Shown here: piece by piece, positions 32,856 to 41,126 of the stretch
How the letters are laid out: every line of letters begins with the position of its first letter
How positions within the stretch are numbered: the first letter of the stretch is position 1
DNA from: Extensimonas vulgaris
Lineage (GTDB): Bacteria > Pseudomonadota > Gammaproteobacteria > Burkholderiales > Burkholderiaceae_C
Length of the DNA stretch: 64,000 nucleotides
Direction: 5' to 3'
Assembly (NCBI RefSeq): GCF_003337425.1
Contig: NZ_QPJU01000007.1
Coordinates: 84,746-148,745 of the forward strand
The notes under the pieces: generated by a model
Databases searched by the model: none
The model's input: only the letters and a program-made list of their open reading frames with translations
Told to the model about the DNA's origin: nothing
Translations under genes and position numbers: made by a program

Positions 32856-35800
32856 GAGAATGCTCCTTCAGAGTGAGTGGTTGACGAAGTATCCGCCTTG
32901 GCTTTGCGGTGATACGCCATGTAATACAGGGTCGGGATCACCACCAGCGTCAGCAGGGTGGAAACGAAGATGCCGAAGATCAGTGAGATCGCAAGCCCGT
33001 TGAAGATCGGGTCGTCGAGGATGAAAAACGCCCCGATCATCGCGGCGAGCGCGGTCAGCAAAATGGGCTGCGCGCGGATGATGGCCGCCTGCACGATGGC
33101 GTCCTTGAGCGGCACGCCCGCGCGCTCTTGCAAGTGGATGAAGTCCACGAGCAAGATCGAATTGCGCACGATGATGCCCGCGAGCGCGATCATGCCGATC
33201 ATGCTCGTGGCCGTGAATTGCGCGCCGAGCAGCGCGTGCCCTGGCATCACGCCGATGATGGTCAGCGGAATCGGCGCCATGATGATCAGCGGCATCAGGT
33301 ACGAGCCGAACTGCGCCACCACGAGCAAGTAGATCAGCACTAGGCCCACGGCGTAGGCCAGGCCCATGTCGCGGAAGGTCTCGTAGGTGATCTGCCACTC
33401 GCCATCCCACTTGAGCGCGTAGTCGCGCAGCGCGTCGTCGGGCTGGCGGATGAAATATTCGACCATCGGGCTGCCGCTGGGCGTGGGCAGGCGCGCGATG
33501 TCGGCGCGCATCTTGAACATGCCGTAGAGCGGGCTGTCCACCTTGCCCGCCATGTCGCCGACGACGTAGCTCATGGGCAGCAGGTCTTTGTGATAGACGG
33601 GCTGCTCGCGCAAGGTGTCGCTCACGGTGACCAATTCACGCAGCGGCACGAGCTGCCCGCTGGCGTTGCGCACCGTGAGCTGCAGCAGCGCGTTCAAGTC
33701 GCCCTGGCGCTCATCGGGCAGTTGCAGCATGATCGGCGCCGGGTATTTGCTCGCGTCGTGCAAATACGTGGTGTCCGCACCCGCAAGGCCGGCGCGCAAG
33801 GTGCCCACGATGGCTTGCTGCGGGATGCCCAGCAAGGCGGCCTTGCGCCGATCGACGAGCAGGAGCTTGCGCGGCGCGCTCGCGATATTGCTGTCATCCA
33901 CATCGACGATATCGGGCGTTTTCTCGAACACGGCGCGCACGGCGCGCGCCATCTCGCGCCGGCCTTGCGCCTCGGGGCCGTAGATTTCTGCCACGATGGG
34001 CGAGAGCACGGGCGGGCCGGGCGGCACTTCGACCACTTTGACGTTCGCACCAAAGCGCTTGCCGATCTGCTGCAGCGCGGGCCGCACGCGCGTCGCGATC
34101 ACGTGGCTCTGGTCGCTGCGCTCGTGCTTGTCCACAAGGTTCACCTGAATGTCGCCCACCTCGCCACCGGCGCGCAGGTAATACTGGCGCACCAGACCGT
34201 TGAAGTTGATCGGCGCCGCCGTGCCCGCATACGCCTGGTAGTCGGTGACCTCGGGCACGGTGGCCAGGTAAGCACCGAGCTCGTGCAGCACCGCGGCGGT
34301 CTGCTCCACCGGCGTGCCCGCAGGCATATCGACGACGACCTGGAACTCGGACTTGTTGTCGAGCGGCAGCATTTTGAGCAGCACGAACCCCGTGACGGGC
34401 AGCGCCACCGAAACGGCGATCAGCAGCGCGACGCCCAGGCCCATCAGGCGCCGATTGCGCTTGCCGCTGCGCTCGTCGAGCAGCGGCGTGAAAATACGCT
34501 CAAACACCGGCGCAAGCAGTGCCGTGAGGCGGGATTGCGCTACCGGCTTTGCTGCGTTCGCATCGCCATGCGCCTGCCCATGCCCCGTGCCGTGGTGCGC
34601 CTTCATCCACAGGCGCGACAGCCAGGGCGTGACGGCGAAGGCGATCGAGAGCGACAGCAGCATGCCCATGCTCGCGTTGATCGGGATCGGGCTCATGTAC
34701 GGCCCCATGAGGCCCGAGACGAAGGCCATGGGCAGCAGCGCCGCGATCACTGTCAGCGTGGCGAGGATGGTCGGCCCGCCGACTTCATCGACGGCGCCAG
34801 GGATGAGCTGCGCGAGCGTCTTTTCCGGGTGCAGCTGCTGGTGGCGGTGGATGTTTTCCACCACCACGATCGCGTCATCGACCAGGATGCCGATCGAGAA
34901 AATTAGCGCGAACAGCGACACGCGGTTGAGCGTGAAGCCCCAGGCCCACGAGGCGAACAGCGTCACGGTCAAGGTCAGCACCACGGCGGTACCGACGATC
35001 GCGGCCTCGCGCCGCCCGAGCGCAAGAAACACCAGCACCACCACCGACACCGTGGCGAAGAGCAGCTTCTGGATCAGCTTCTGCGCCTTGTCGTTGGCCG
35101 TGACGCCGTAGTTGCGCGTTTCAGCGACCTGCACACCGTCGGGGATGATGGTGTTGCGCAGCTGGCCCACGCGCTGCATCACGGCGTCGGCCACGTTGAT
35201 GGCGTTCTCGCCGGGCTTCTTGGTGATAGAGATGGTCACGGCCGGGTATTCGCCGCCGCCGGCTTTTTGCGCCAAGCCATACCACACGTAGCGGCTTGGG
35301 GGCAGGGGGCCGTCGCGCACCTCGGCCACGTCTTGCAGGAATACGGGCTTGCCATTGCGCACGCCCACCACGAGCTCGGCCACGTCGCGCGCGGTGCTCA
35401 AAAACGGCCCGGCTTCCACGGCCACGGCCTGGTTCGCGCTGAGCAGATCACCCACCGGCAAGCCCATGTTGGCCGATAGCAGGGCCGCGCGCAGGTCCTG
35501 CACCGTGACGCCCGCACCCGCCATGCGCGCCGGATCGAGCCGCACGAGCACTGCGCGCCCCGGGCCGCCCACGGTCTGCACCTCGCGCGTGCCGGGCACG
35601 CGCTTGAGCTCGACCTCCATGCTGTGCGCCACGCGCTCGAGCGCAAAAGCGCCTTGTTCCGGGTCTTTGCTGTAGAGCGTGAGCGTGACGATGGGCACGT
35701 CGTCTATGCCCTTGGGTTTGATGATGGGGTCGAGCACGCCCAGGTCGCGCGGCAGCCAGTCGCTGTGCGTGCGCAAGGTGTCGTGCAGGCGCACAAGCGC

Positions 35801-36142
35801 GTCGATGCGCGCCACGCCGACCTTGAACTGCACCGTGAGCACTGCGAGGCCCGGGCGCGAAACGGAGCTCACATGCTCCACGCCCACCATTTGCGCGAGC
35901 ACCTGCTCGGCCGGCGTCGCCACCATCTGCTCCACGTCGGCCACGCTCGCCCCCGGAAAGGGGATGAGCACGTTGGCCATGGTGACGTTGATCTGTGGCT
36001 CTTCCTCGCGCGGCGTGACGAGCACGGCAAAAACGCCGAGCAAAAACGCCACCAGCGCGAGCAAGGGTGTGATCTGCGCGCTCTGAAAAAGCGCAGCAAT
36101 GCGGCCCGAGATTCCGAGCGAGGAGGGGGTTTCAGTGCTCAT
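32852..36142 (-). CDS. RND efflux pump, HAE-like permease
   Basis: About 1096 aa. Classic RND topology: TM1, large periplasmic loop, TM2-6, a second loop, TM7-12. TM4 reads GILVDDAIVVVENIH with the double Asp of proton relay in drug-type (HAE) RND pumps, unlike the metal-type pump at 51366. It would export a hydrophobic or sulfur-containing compound from the periplasm or membrane. Adaptor gene 14 bases upstream; small membrane protein, TolC channel and SQR downstream in one operon. Substrate unknown. Confidence 0.93.
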   Translation of the reverse strand: MSTETPSSLGISGRIAALFQSAQITPLLALVAFLLGVFAVLVTPREEEPQINVTMANVLIPFPGASVADVEQMVATPAEQVLAQMVGVEHVSSVSRPGLAVLTVQFKVGVARIDALVRLHDTLRTHSDWLPRDLGVLDPIIKPKGIDDVPIVTLTLYSKDPEQGAFALERVAHSMEVELKRVPGTREVQTVGGPGRAVLVRLDPARMAGAGVTVQDLRAALLSANMGLPVGDLLSANQAVAVEAGPFLSTARDVAELVVGVRNGKPVFLQDVAEVRDGPLPPSRYVWYGLAQKAGGGEYPAVTISITKKPGENAINVADAVMQRVGQLRNTIIPDGVQVAETRNYGVTANDKAQKLIQKLLFATVSVVVLVFLALGRREAAIVGTAVVLTLTVTLFASWAWGFTLNRVSLFALIFSIGILVDDAIVVVENIHRHQQLHPEKTLAQLIPGAVDEVGGPTILATLTVIAALLPMAFVSGLMGPYMSPIPINASMGMLLSLSIAFAVTPWLSRLWMKAHHGTGHGQAHGDANAAKPVAQSRLTALLAPVFERIFTPLLDERSGKRNRRLMGLGVALLIAVSVALPVTGFVLLKMLPLDNKSEFQVVVDMPAGTPVEQTAAVLHELGAYLATVPEVTDYQAYAGTAAPINFNGLVRQYYLRAGGEVGDIQVNLVDKHERSDQSHVIATRVRPALQQIGKRFGANVKVVEVPPGPPVLSPIVAEIYGPEAQGRREMARAVRAVFEKTPDIVDVDDSNIASAPRKLLLVDRRKAALLGIPQQAIVGTLRAGLAGADTTYLHDASKYPAPIMLQLPDERQGDLNALLQLTVRNASGQLVPLRELVTVSDTLREQPVYHKDLLPMSYVVGDMAGKVDSPLYGMFKMRADIARLPTPSGSPMVEYFIRQPDDALRDYALKWDGEWQITYETFRDMGLAYAVGLVLIYLLVVAQFGSYLMPLIIMAPIPLTIIGVMPGHALLGAQFTATSMIGMIALAGIIVRNSILLVDFIHLQERAGVPLKDAIVQAAIIRAQPILLTALAAMIGAFFILDDPIFNGLAISLIFGIFVSTLLTLVVIPTLYYMAYHRKAKADTSSTTHSEGAFS

Positions 36143-36156
36143 GTCGGCGCACCCTT

Positions 36157-37239
36157 TCAGCGCATCTTGGCCGCCGCTTGCGGATCGGTGGCCACCTTGT
36201 CGCCGGCGCGCAGGCCGCTCAATACTTCCACCTGCGTGCCGTCGCTGTAGCCCAGCCGCACCTGGCGCAGCAGCGGCCGCCCTTGGGCGTCGAGCACGTA
36301 CACGCCCGTCATCTCCGCGCGGCGCACGATGGCGTTTGCAGGCACCAGAAATTGCGGGCCCACGGCTTGCTCTGCTTCCTTACCTGCCTGGGCTGCAGAA
36401 TCGGCAGCACCTTGCCAGGCCACACGCGCGAACATGCCCGGCAGCGCGCCCTGCACTTGCGCTGGCAGCGGCACGCGCAGCTGCACCGTATGCGTGGCCG
36501 CATCGAGCGCCGGAAAGCGCTGCACCTGCGCGGTCGGCACCGTTAGACGCGCCACCTTGGCGCCGGGAATGTCCACTTCGACGGCCGACGCCAGCGCGAG
36601 CGACGCCGCGGCAGACTGCGCCACCGTGGCCGTCACGCGCAGCGCGGACGGGTCATACACGCGCACCAGCGGCCGCCCCGGCATGGCCATGTCGCCCAAC
36701 ACCACGGGCACCTCGCTGACGATGCCGGCGTAGGGCGCCTTGAGCACATAAAACCCCGACTGCGTCTGCGCGGCGCCGGCCTGCGCCTGCAAAGCCTGCA
36801 CCTGCGCCTGCGCCGCCTCCCATTGGGCCTTGGCGCGGTCGAGCGCGGCCTGGCTGATGTAGTGCTTTTGCGCAAGCTGCTTTTGCCGCTCGTACTCCTT
36901 GGCGGCCACGTCGAGCTGGGCACGCGCGGCTTGCACCTGGGCCGCGCTTGCCGCCGCATTCTGGTTGGCCGCACGCGCGTCGATGCGCAGCAACTCCTGC
37001 CCGGCCTGCACCTTGTCGCCGACCTTCACGTGCAGCGCCACCACCGCGCCTTGCACCTGCGCGGCCACCTGCGTATCGCGCACCGCCTCGACCACTGCCT
37101 CGGCGCCGACGCGCTGGCCGTGCCGGGCCGGCGCCTGGACTTGGTACGTCGCCAAGGCAGCCGGCTGCGCGGCCAGGGCCACGTTGACGGCCCCACCGAA
37201 CACCACGCACGCAGCGACGAGATCACGAGTTTTCAGCAT
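36157..37239 (-). CDS. RND periplasmic adaptor (membrane fusion protein)
   Basis: About 360 aa. Signal peptide, split lipoyl-like domain (VQGAVVALHVKVGDKVQAGQ and FYVLKAPYAGIVSEV), alpha hairpin rich in Ala/Gln, beta-barrel and membrane-proximal domains. It connects the RND pump to the TolC channel. ATG at 37239 with GGAGGG upstream was preferred over an upstream start. First gene of the operon, divergent from arsR with an AT-rich operator region between. Confidence 0.92.
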   Translation of the reverse strand: MLKTRDLVAACVVFGGAVNVALAAQPAALATYQVQAPARHGQRVGAEAVVEAVRDTQVAAQVQGAVVALHVKVGDKVQAGQELLRIDARAANQNAAASAAQVQAARAQLDVAAKEYERQKQLAQKHYISQAALDRAKAQWEAAQAQVQALQAQAGAAQTQSGFYVLKAPYAGIVSEVPVVLGDMAMPGRPLVRVYDPSALRVTATVAQSAAASLALASAVEVDIPGAKVARLTVPTAQVQRFPALDAATHTVQLRVPLPAQVQGALPGMFARVAWQGAADSAAQAGKEAEQAVGPQFLVPANAIVRRAEMTGVYVLDAQGRPLLRQVRLGYSDGTQVEVLSGLRAGDKVATDPQAAAKMR

Positions 37240-37290
37240 TCGACCCTCCATGCCCAGCAAGCATCGACCCAACACATGGGCGACAAGCTT

Positions 37291-37321
37291 TGCATTATTT
37301 GACTAATCAGCTAAATATGCA
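37291..37321. promoter_or_regulatory. Probable ArsR operator between the divergent genes
   Basis: An AT-rich dyad: TGCATTATTTGACT on the left and AGCTAAATATGCA on the right, centred on AATC. ATTT/AAAT and TGCAT/ATGCA arms pair with small gaps. It lies 52 bases before the adaptor start and 45 bases before arsR, fitting an autoregulated divergent ArsR operator. TTTGACT may double as a -35. Confidence 0.55.
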
Positions 37322-37365
37322 AACAGTTTATCATAGCGTCTGCACGAAATTTGCGAGAGCTTGTC

Positions 37366-37710
37366 ATGCCCATGAAAGACCTCCCCCCCGAAGCCCTGGG
37401 CCAAGTGGCAGCGTACTTCCAGGCGCTGTCCGAGCCGACCCGGCTGCGCATCTTGAACATCTTGCATGACGGCGAGCGCAGCGTAGGCGAGCTTGCGCAA
37501 CTTTGCAACTGCACCGCCGCCAACATCTCGCGCCACCTCTCGCTGTTGGCCAAACACGGCCTCGTCACCCGCGAAGGCCGCGGCACCAGCGTTTACTACC
37601 GCATCGCCGACGAATCGGTCTATGCGCTGTGCGACCTCGTCTGCGGCAGCATCGCCCAACAACTTGAACGCTCGGCACAGCGGCATGCGATGTTTACGGG
37701 GGCGGGGTGA
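37366..37710 (+). CDS. ArsR-family regulator with cysteine pairs
   Basis: About 114 aa winged-helix repressor (ALSEPTRLRILNIL; recognition helix CTAANISRHLSLL). Cysteines at 47 and 49 (LCNC) and at 89 and 93 (ALCDLVC) could bind metal or form a disulfide/polysulfide. ArsR proteins that sense reactive sulfur (SqrR/BigR/YgaV type) control SQR-rhodanese-YgaP genes, which is what lies divergently here. Sensing of sulfide is thus plausible, but the cysteine spacing is not that of SqrR. A TTG at 37351 could add five residues; I use ATG 37366. Confidence 0.85.
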   Translation: MPMKDLPPEALGQVAAYFQALSEPTRLRILNILHDGERSVGELAQLCNCTAANISRHLSLLAKHGLVTREGRGTSVYYRIADESVYALCDLVCGSIAQQLERSAQRHAMFTGAG

Positions 37711-37800
37711 TTCAGTGGGCGCAGCTGGTACATAGATAGACCAAGACTTGCGATTGCTTTGCGCCAGCTTTAATATTTAACATAATACAAATCGTATTTA

Positions 37801-37969
37801 CTAGCAGCCTGTCGGACTTTGGGCGTCGAAAGCGAGAATGCGCCCCAGCGAGACCAGTTTTTGCCGGATTCGCCGCCCCATAGTGGTGCTATGGGGCAAG
37901 AAGCCGGTGAAAAATGGGCCGCTGCGGCGCATTCGCAGCCGACGATTCCAAAGTCCGACAGGCTGCTAG
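37801..37969. mobile_element. Palindromic MITE-like element, 169 bp
   Basis: Perfect 22-bp terminal inverted repeats, CTAGCAGCCTGTCGGACTTT plus GG at 37801-37822 and the complement at 37948-37969. The inner sequence is also imperfectly self-complementary, down to a central hairpin GCCCCATAG/CTATGGGGC (37875-37897). No coding capacity. Flanking CTAG on both sides could be a target duplication. Most of the 393-bp gap between arsR and gloA is this element; I see nothing else in the gap. Confidence 0.75.
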
Positions 37970-38103
37970 ATGGGTAAGCCCCCTCACAGTGCGGCCTTCC
38001 TCAGAAAACCGCCGACCCACACTGGGTTTGGGCCTACCATTCGGGCTGCGGCGTACTGCTGCGCCATGCGAGCAATCTTTTTATCCAGGGACACAGAAAC
38101 ACC

Positions 38104-38520
38104 ATGCGAATCCTTCACACCATGCTGCGCGTCGGCAATCTTGAGCGCTCCATCGAGTTCTACACCAAGGTGCTGGGCATGCAACTGCTGCGCACCTCGG
38201 AGAACCCTGAGTACAAATATTCCCTCGCTTTTCTAGGCTACGAGGGAGGCAACCCGGCGCAGGCCGAGATCGAGCTCACCTACAACTGGGGCGTCGAAAG
38301 CTACGACCATGGCAACGCCTATGGCCATATCGCCATCGGCGTGCCTGACGTCTATGCGGCGTGCGAGCGCATCCGCGCGGCCGGCGGCCAGGTCACACGC
38401 GAGCCCGGGCCGGTCAAGGGTGGCACTACGGTGATCGCTTTCGTCACCGACCCCGACGGCTACAAAATCGAGCTCATCGAGCGCGCTGACGACAGCAAGA
38501 GCGGTCAGGGGTTGCGCTGA
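38104..38520 (+). CDS. gloA: Lactoylglutathione lyase (glyoxalase I)
   Basis: About 138 aa, full length. Converts the hemithioacetal of methylglyoxal and glutathione to S-lactoylglutathione. Metal ligands in family motifs: His in [10 protein letters not shown], Glu in [10 protein letters not shown], His in GHIAIGVPD and Glu in GYKIELIER. Ni-type bacterial enzyme by its short length. Monocistronic, between a MITE-like element and a toxin-antitoxin pair. Confidence 0.97.
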   Translation: MRILHTMLRVGNLERSIEFYTKVLGMQLLRTSENPEYKYSLAFLGYEGGNPAQAEIELTYNWGVESYDHGNAYGHIAIGVPDVYAACERIRAAGGQVTREPGPVKGGTTVIAFVTDPDGYKIELIERADDSKSGQGLR

Positions 38521-38547
38521 CATTCTCTCTGCGCTGGGCGTCAGATG

Positions 38548-38571
38548 AATTGTAGTAACATTACTACAATT
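38548..38571. promoter_or_regulatory. Perfect 11-bp-arm palindrome, toxin-antitoxin operator
   Basis: AATTGTAGTAA (38548-38558), CA, TTACTACAATT (38561-38571). The arms are perfectly complementary and AT-rich, 20 bases before the antitoxin start. Phd-type antitoxins bind such palindromes and repress their own operon; the site probably overlaps the promoter. Confidence 0.72.
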
Positions 38572-38590
38572 TTCCGACGAAGGTACCGCC

Positions 38591-38842
38591 ATGACTATTA
38601 CAACCCTCTCCAGCCGTGAGCTGAACCAGGATGTTTCGCGCGCAAAGAAGGCGGCCCAGAACGGCCCTGTTTTCATCACGGACCGAGGCAAGCCTGCGCA
38701 CGTACTGTTGAGCATGGAGGAATACCAACGGCTCACACATCAACGCCGCAACATTGCCGATGCATTGGCCATGCCGGATGTAGCGGACATCGAGTTCGAA
38801 CCGCAGCAAGTGACCATCGAGCCCCAGTCGGCTGGGTTTTGA
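38591..38842 (+). CDS. Phd/YefM-type antitoxin
   Basis: About 83 aa. N-terminal SSRELNQDVSRAKKAA and PVFITDRGKPAHVLLSMEEYQRL are the standard Phd/YefM DNA-binding module; the C-terminal half (ADIEFEPQQVTIEP) is the flexible toxin-binding tail. It overlaps the PIN toxin start by TGATG. It would neutralise the PIN toxin and repress the operon through the palindrome at 38548. Confidence 0.92.
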   Translation: MTITTLSSRELNQDVSRAKKAAQNGPVFITDRGKPAHVLLSMEEYQRLTHQRRNIADALAMPDVADIEFEPQQVTIEPQSAGF

Positions 38843-39297
38843 TGATGTACGTTCTCGACACGAATGTGGTGTCCGAGCTGCGAAAGGTTCGCGCCGGCAA
38901 GGCGGACCCGAATGTTGCGGCCTGGGCGCAAAGTGTGGATGCGGCGGATCTGTTCATATCCGCTATCACCATCATGGAGCTGGAGCTCGGCGTTTTGGCC
39001 ATGGAACGCAAGGACGTAGCCCAAGGGGCGCTGTTGCGCTCCTGGCTGGAGCGGCATGTGCTGCCGGAATTTGCCGCACGGACACTGCCCGTCGATACGG
39101 CCGTGGCGCAGCGCAGCGCCCGGCTGCATGTCCCCGACAGGCGCAACGAGCGCGATGCACTGATTGCCGCCACAGCTCTGGTGCACGGCATGACCGTGGC
39201 CACCCGCAACGTGGCCGACTTTCGGCCTACCAGGGTGGCCATCCTGAACCCGTGGGAGCGCAGCATGATGGACTCGCCCGCACGAACGCAGTCGTAA
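38842..39297 (+). CDS. vapC: PIN-domain toxin (VapC/FitB type)
   Basis: About 151 aa. PIN-domain ribonuclease with acidic residues in YVLDTNVVSELRK, TIMELELGVLAMER and RNERDALIAATALVHG, and the terminal TRNVADF motif. The Phd-antitoxin plus FitB-like PIN pairing is common. The start could be 38842 or 38845; I use the one overlapping the antitoxin stop. It differs in length and sequence from the VapC at 21837, so the two are separate acquisitions. A MITE-like element follows 30 bases after the stop. Confidence 0.9.
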   Translation: MMYVLDTNVVSELRKVRAGKADPNVAAWAQSVDAADLFISAITIMELELGVLAMERKDVAQGALLRSWLERHVLPEFAARTLPVDTAVAQRSARLHVPDRRNERDALIAATALVHGMTVATRNVADFRPTRVAILNPWERSMMDSPARTQS

Positions 39298-39327
39298 ACC
39301 ATCCTGCTTCTGATGCGTCGATTTTTT

Positions 39328-39505
39328 AACCCAGATTGTTCATTAGGACGCGGGATGATGGCGAGGCGGCTGGCGAGGCAGTTTGGTCGCGGCTGAGGAG
39401 TGCATGGCCGGTGCCATGAACGACGAAGCCGCGGCCAAAATGACCGGCAGACGTCCGCCAGCGCCCACGTAGGTGCGCAGCGCCGCCTAATGGACAATCT
39501 GGGTT
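39328..39505. mobile_element. Palindromic MITE-like element, 178 bp, with TTTAA flanks
   Basis: Terminal inverted repeats AACCCAGATTGTTCATTAGG (39328-39347) and the complement of AACCCAGATTGTCCATTAGG (39486-39505), one mismatch. Direct repeats TTTAA at 39325-39329 and 39504-39508 flank CCCAGATTG/CAATCTGGG. The interior is partly self-complementary around CATGGCCGGTGCCATG. A TTAA-type target with C-starting ends recalls IS1380-family elements, which is a suggestion only. It fills most of the gap 39298-39542. Confidence 0.72.
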
Positions 39506-39542
39506 TAACGGCGTTCAGCGCCTGGACTTTTTCAACGGCCTG

Positions 39543-40349
39543 TCATTCCACCGGACGCGCTATCCAGTCGGTGATGATGTCCACGGCCTCCTGCTCCATG
39601 CCGATGAAGCCGTGCCAGTGGAAAGCTTCGCAGGGGTCGCCCGTCGGGTTTTCGCCGCCTTGCACCATGACGAGCTTTTTCACGCTCGCGTTTTTGAGCC
39701 CGCGCAGAATCGCTGGCACTTCGTAGGGGCGACACAGCGGGCAGGCATCTTTTTCGTGGTGCAGCACCAGCACGGGCACTTTGATCGCGGCCAGGTCTTG
39801 TTTGGGGACGGCGCCGGGTTTGTTGTAGCTGACGACGCTGGACGTCAGCACCAGACCTGCAACCTCTCCTTGCAGGTGAATCGCTGCCGCCGTCGCAGAA
39901 ATGGTGCCGCGGCTGGTGCCCACGAGCCATACCGGGGCATCGGAGCGGGTTTTGATGAAGTCGAGCACTTTGCGCACATCGGCCATGTGCGCTTCGCTGG
40001 TGCGGTCGGTGTAATCGAGCTCGCGCAAGTCGCTGGGGCGCCCGAAGATCGCGACGTTGAAGCCCTTGGCGACGAACAATGGCGCCGAGCGCACGAGGAA
40101 GTTCCCGCTGGTGGCCCTGCCCTCCTCGACCTTGCCAAAGCCGCCGCCACCGCCCGGAAAGAGCAAAAGCGTGGCTTTGGCATTCGCGGCAGGTTCCCAG
40201 AACAAGGTGGTGACGACGCCCCCGCGTGTGGGCAGCTTGAACATGGTGCCGGCCTCTGCCGCCAAGGGCGCACCAAGCAGTCCAAGGCAAACGATGAACA
40301 GTCCCCAGGCCCAGCGCGTTCCATTGCGCAAAAAACAAAGTGCTTGCAT
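39543..40349 (-). CDS. Secreted alpha/beta hydrolase
   Basis: About 268 aa. Signal peptide (residues 1-33 ending AEAG), then an alpha/beta-hydrolase fold: oxyanion-like LLLFPGGGGGFG, nucleophile elbow GTSRGT, acid region LVLHHEKDACPLC and catalytic His near FHWHGFIG. A pair of cysteines (CPLC) near residue 208 could form a disulfide, fitting a periplasmic location. Substrate unknown; a dienelactone-hydrolase-like or esterase activity is possible. The start ATG 40349 provides the signal peptide. Downstream of dedA on the same strand. Confidence 0.8.
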   Translation of the reverse strand: MQALCFLRNGTRWAWGLFIVCLGLLGAPLAAEAGTMFKLPTRGGVVTTLFWEPAANAKATLLLFPGGGGGFGKVEEGRATSGNFLVRSAPLFVAKGFNVAIFGRPSDLRELDYTDRTSEAHMADVRKVLDFIKTRSDAPVWLVGTSRGTISATAAAIHLQGEVAGLVLTSSVVSYNKPGAVPKQDLAAIKVPVLVLHHEKDACPLCRPYEVPAILRGLKNASVKKLVMVQGGENPTGDPCEAFHWHGFIGMEQEAVDIITDWIARPVE

Positions 40350-40372
40350 GGTGAGTTCCGAGCAAAAACGTA

Positions 40373-41017
40373 TCACGCCTTGGCCCCGCGCCCCGCGCGC
40401 CAGGTGCCGAAGATGGCGAGCAGCCCCGGCACCAGGATCAAGGCCCAGATGATCTTTTCGAGGTGCAGGCGCACCCAGGGCAGGTTGCCGAAGAAGTAGC
40501 CTGCCGTGCAGATACCCAACACCCACAAAAGCGCGCCGCCCACGTTGTACGCGCTGAATTTGCCGCGCCCCATGTGCGCCACGCCCGCGACGAAAGGCGC
40601 GAACGTGCGAATGAAGGGCATGAAGCGCGCGAGCACGATGGTGATGCCGCCGTAGCGCTCGTAAAACTCGTGCGCCTGCAGGAAGGCGCGGCGGTTGAAC
40701 CAGCGCGAATCCTCCCACTGGAACACCTTGGGGCCGACGTAGCGCCCGATCGCATAGTTGCATTGGTCGCCGAGCACCGCGGCAAGCAGCAACACCGCGC
40801 AGGCCGGCGCAAAGCCCATGAGGCCCGCACCGCTCAGCGCGCCGACCATGAAGAGCAGCGAGTCGCCGGGCAAAAACGGCATGACGACCAGGCCCGTCTC
40901 GACGAACACTATCAAAAAGAGCAGCGCATAGACCCATAGGCCGTAGTTCTGCACGAACATCTCGAGGTATTTGTCCACGTGCAGGACGAAGTCGATCAGG
41001 AAGGTCACAAGCTCCAT
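40373..41017 (-). CDS. DedA-family membrane protein
   Basis: About 214 aa. DedA proteins act in lipid carrier recycling or membrane homeostasis and tolerance to cationic stress. Visible are ETGLVVMPFLPGDSLLF with family acidic residue, GDQCNYAIGRYVG, and the arginine motif ARFMPFIRTFAPFVAGV. Several TM segments follow. It is divergent from mutL with 109 bp between them, and the secreted hydrolase follows after 23 bases. Specific substrate unknown. Confidence 0.92.
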   Translation of the reverse strand: MELVTFLIDFVLHVDKYLEMFVQNYGLWVYALLFLIVFVETGLVVMPFLPGDSLLFMVGALSGAGLMGFAPACAVLLLAAVLGDQCNYAIGRYVGPKVFQWEDSRWFNRRAFLQAHEFYERYGGITIVLARFMPFIRTFAPFVAGVAHMGRGKFSAYNVGGALLWVLGICTAGYFFGNLPWVRLHLEKIIWALILVPGLLAIFGTWRAGRGAKA

Positions 41018-41126
41018 GGTGCTTTCGGCGAGAGGAAGGCGGGAACGGTATTATCCCCAGCCTCGAAATTCCCCTGATTCTTCCCCTGCCCAGCCCCGCC
41101 CGCGCCGCGGGCTGCTGCCTTGCCCC

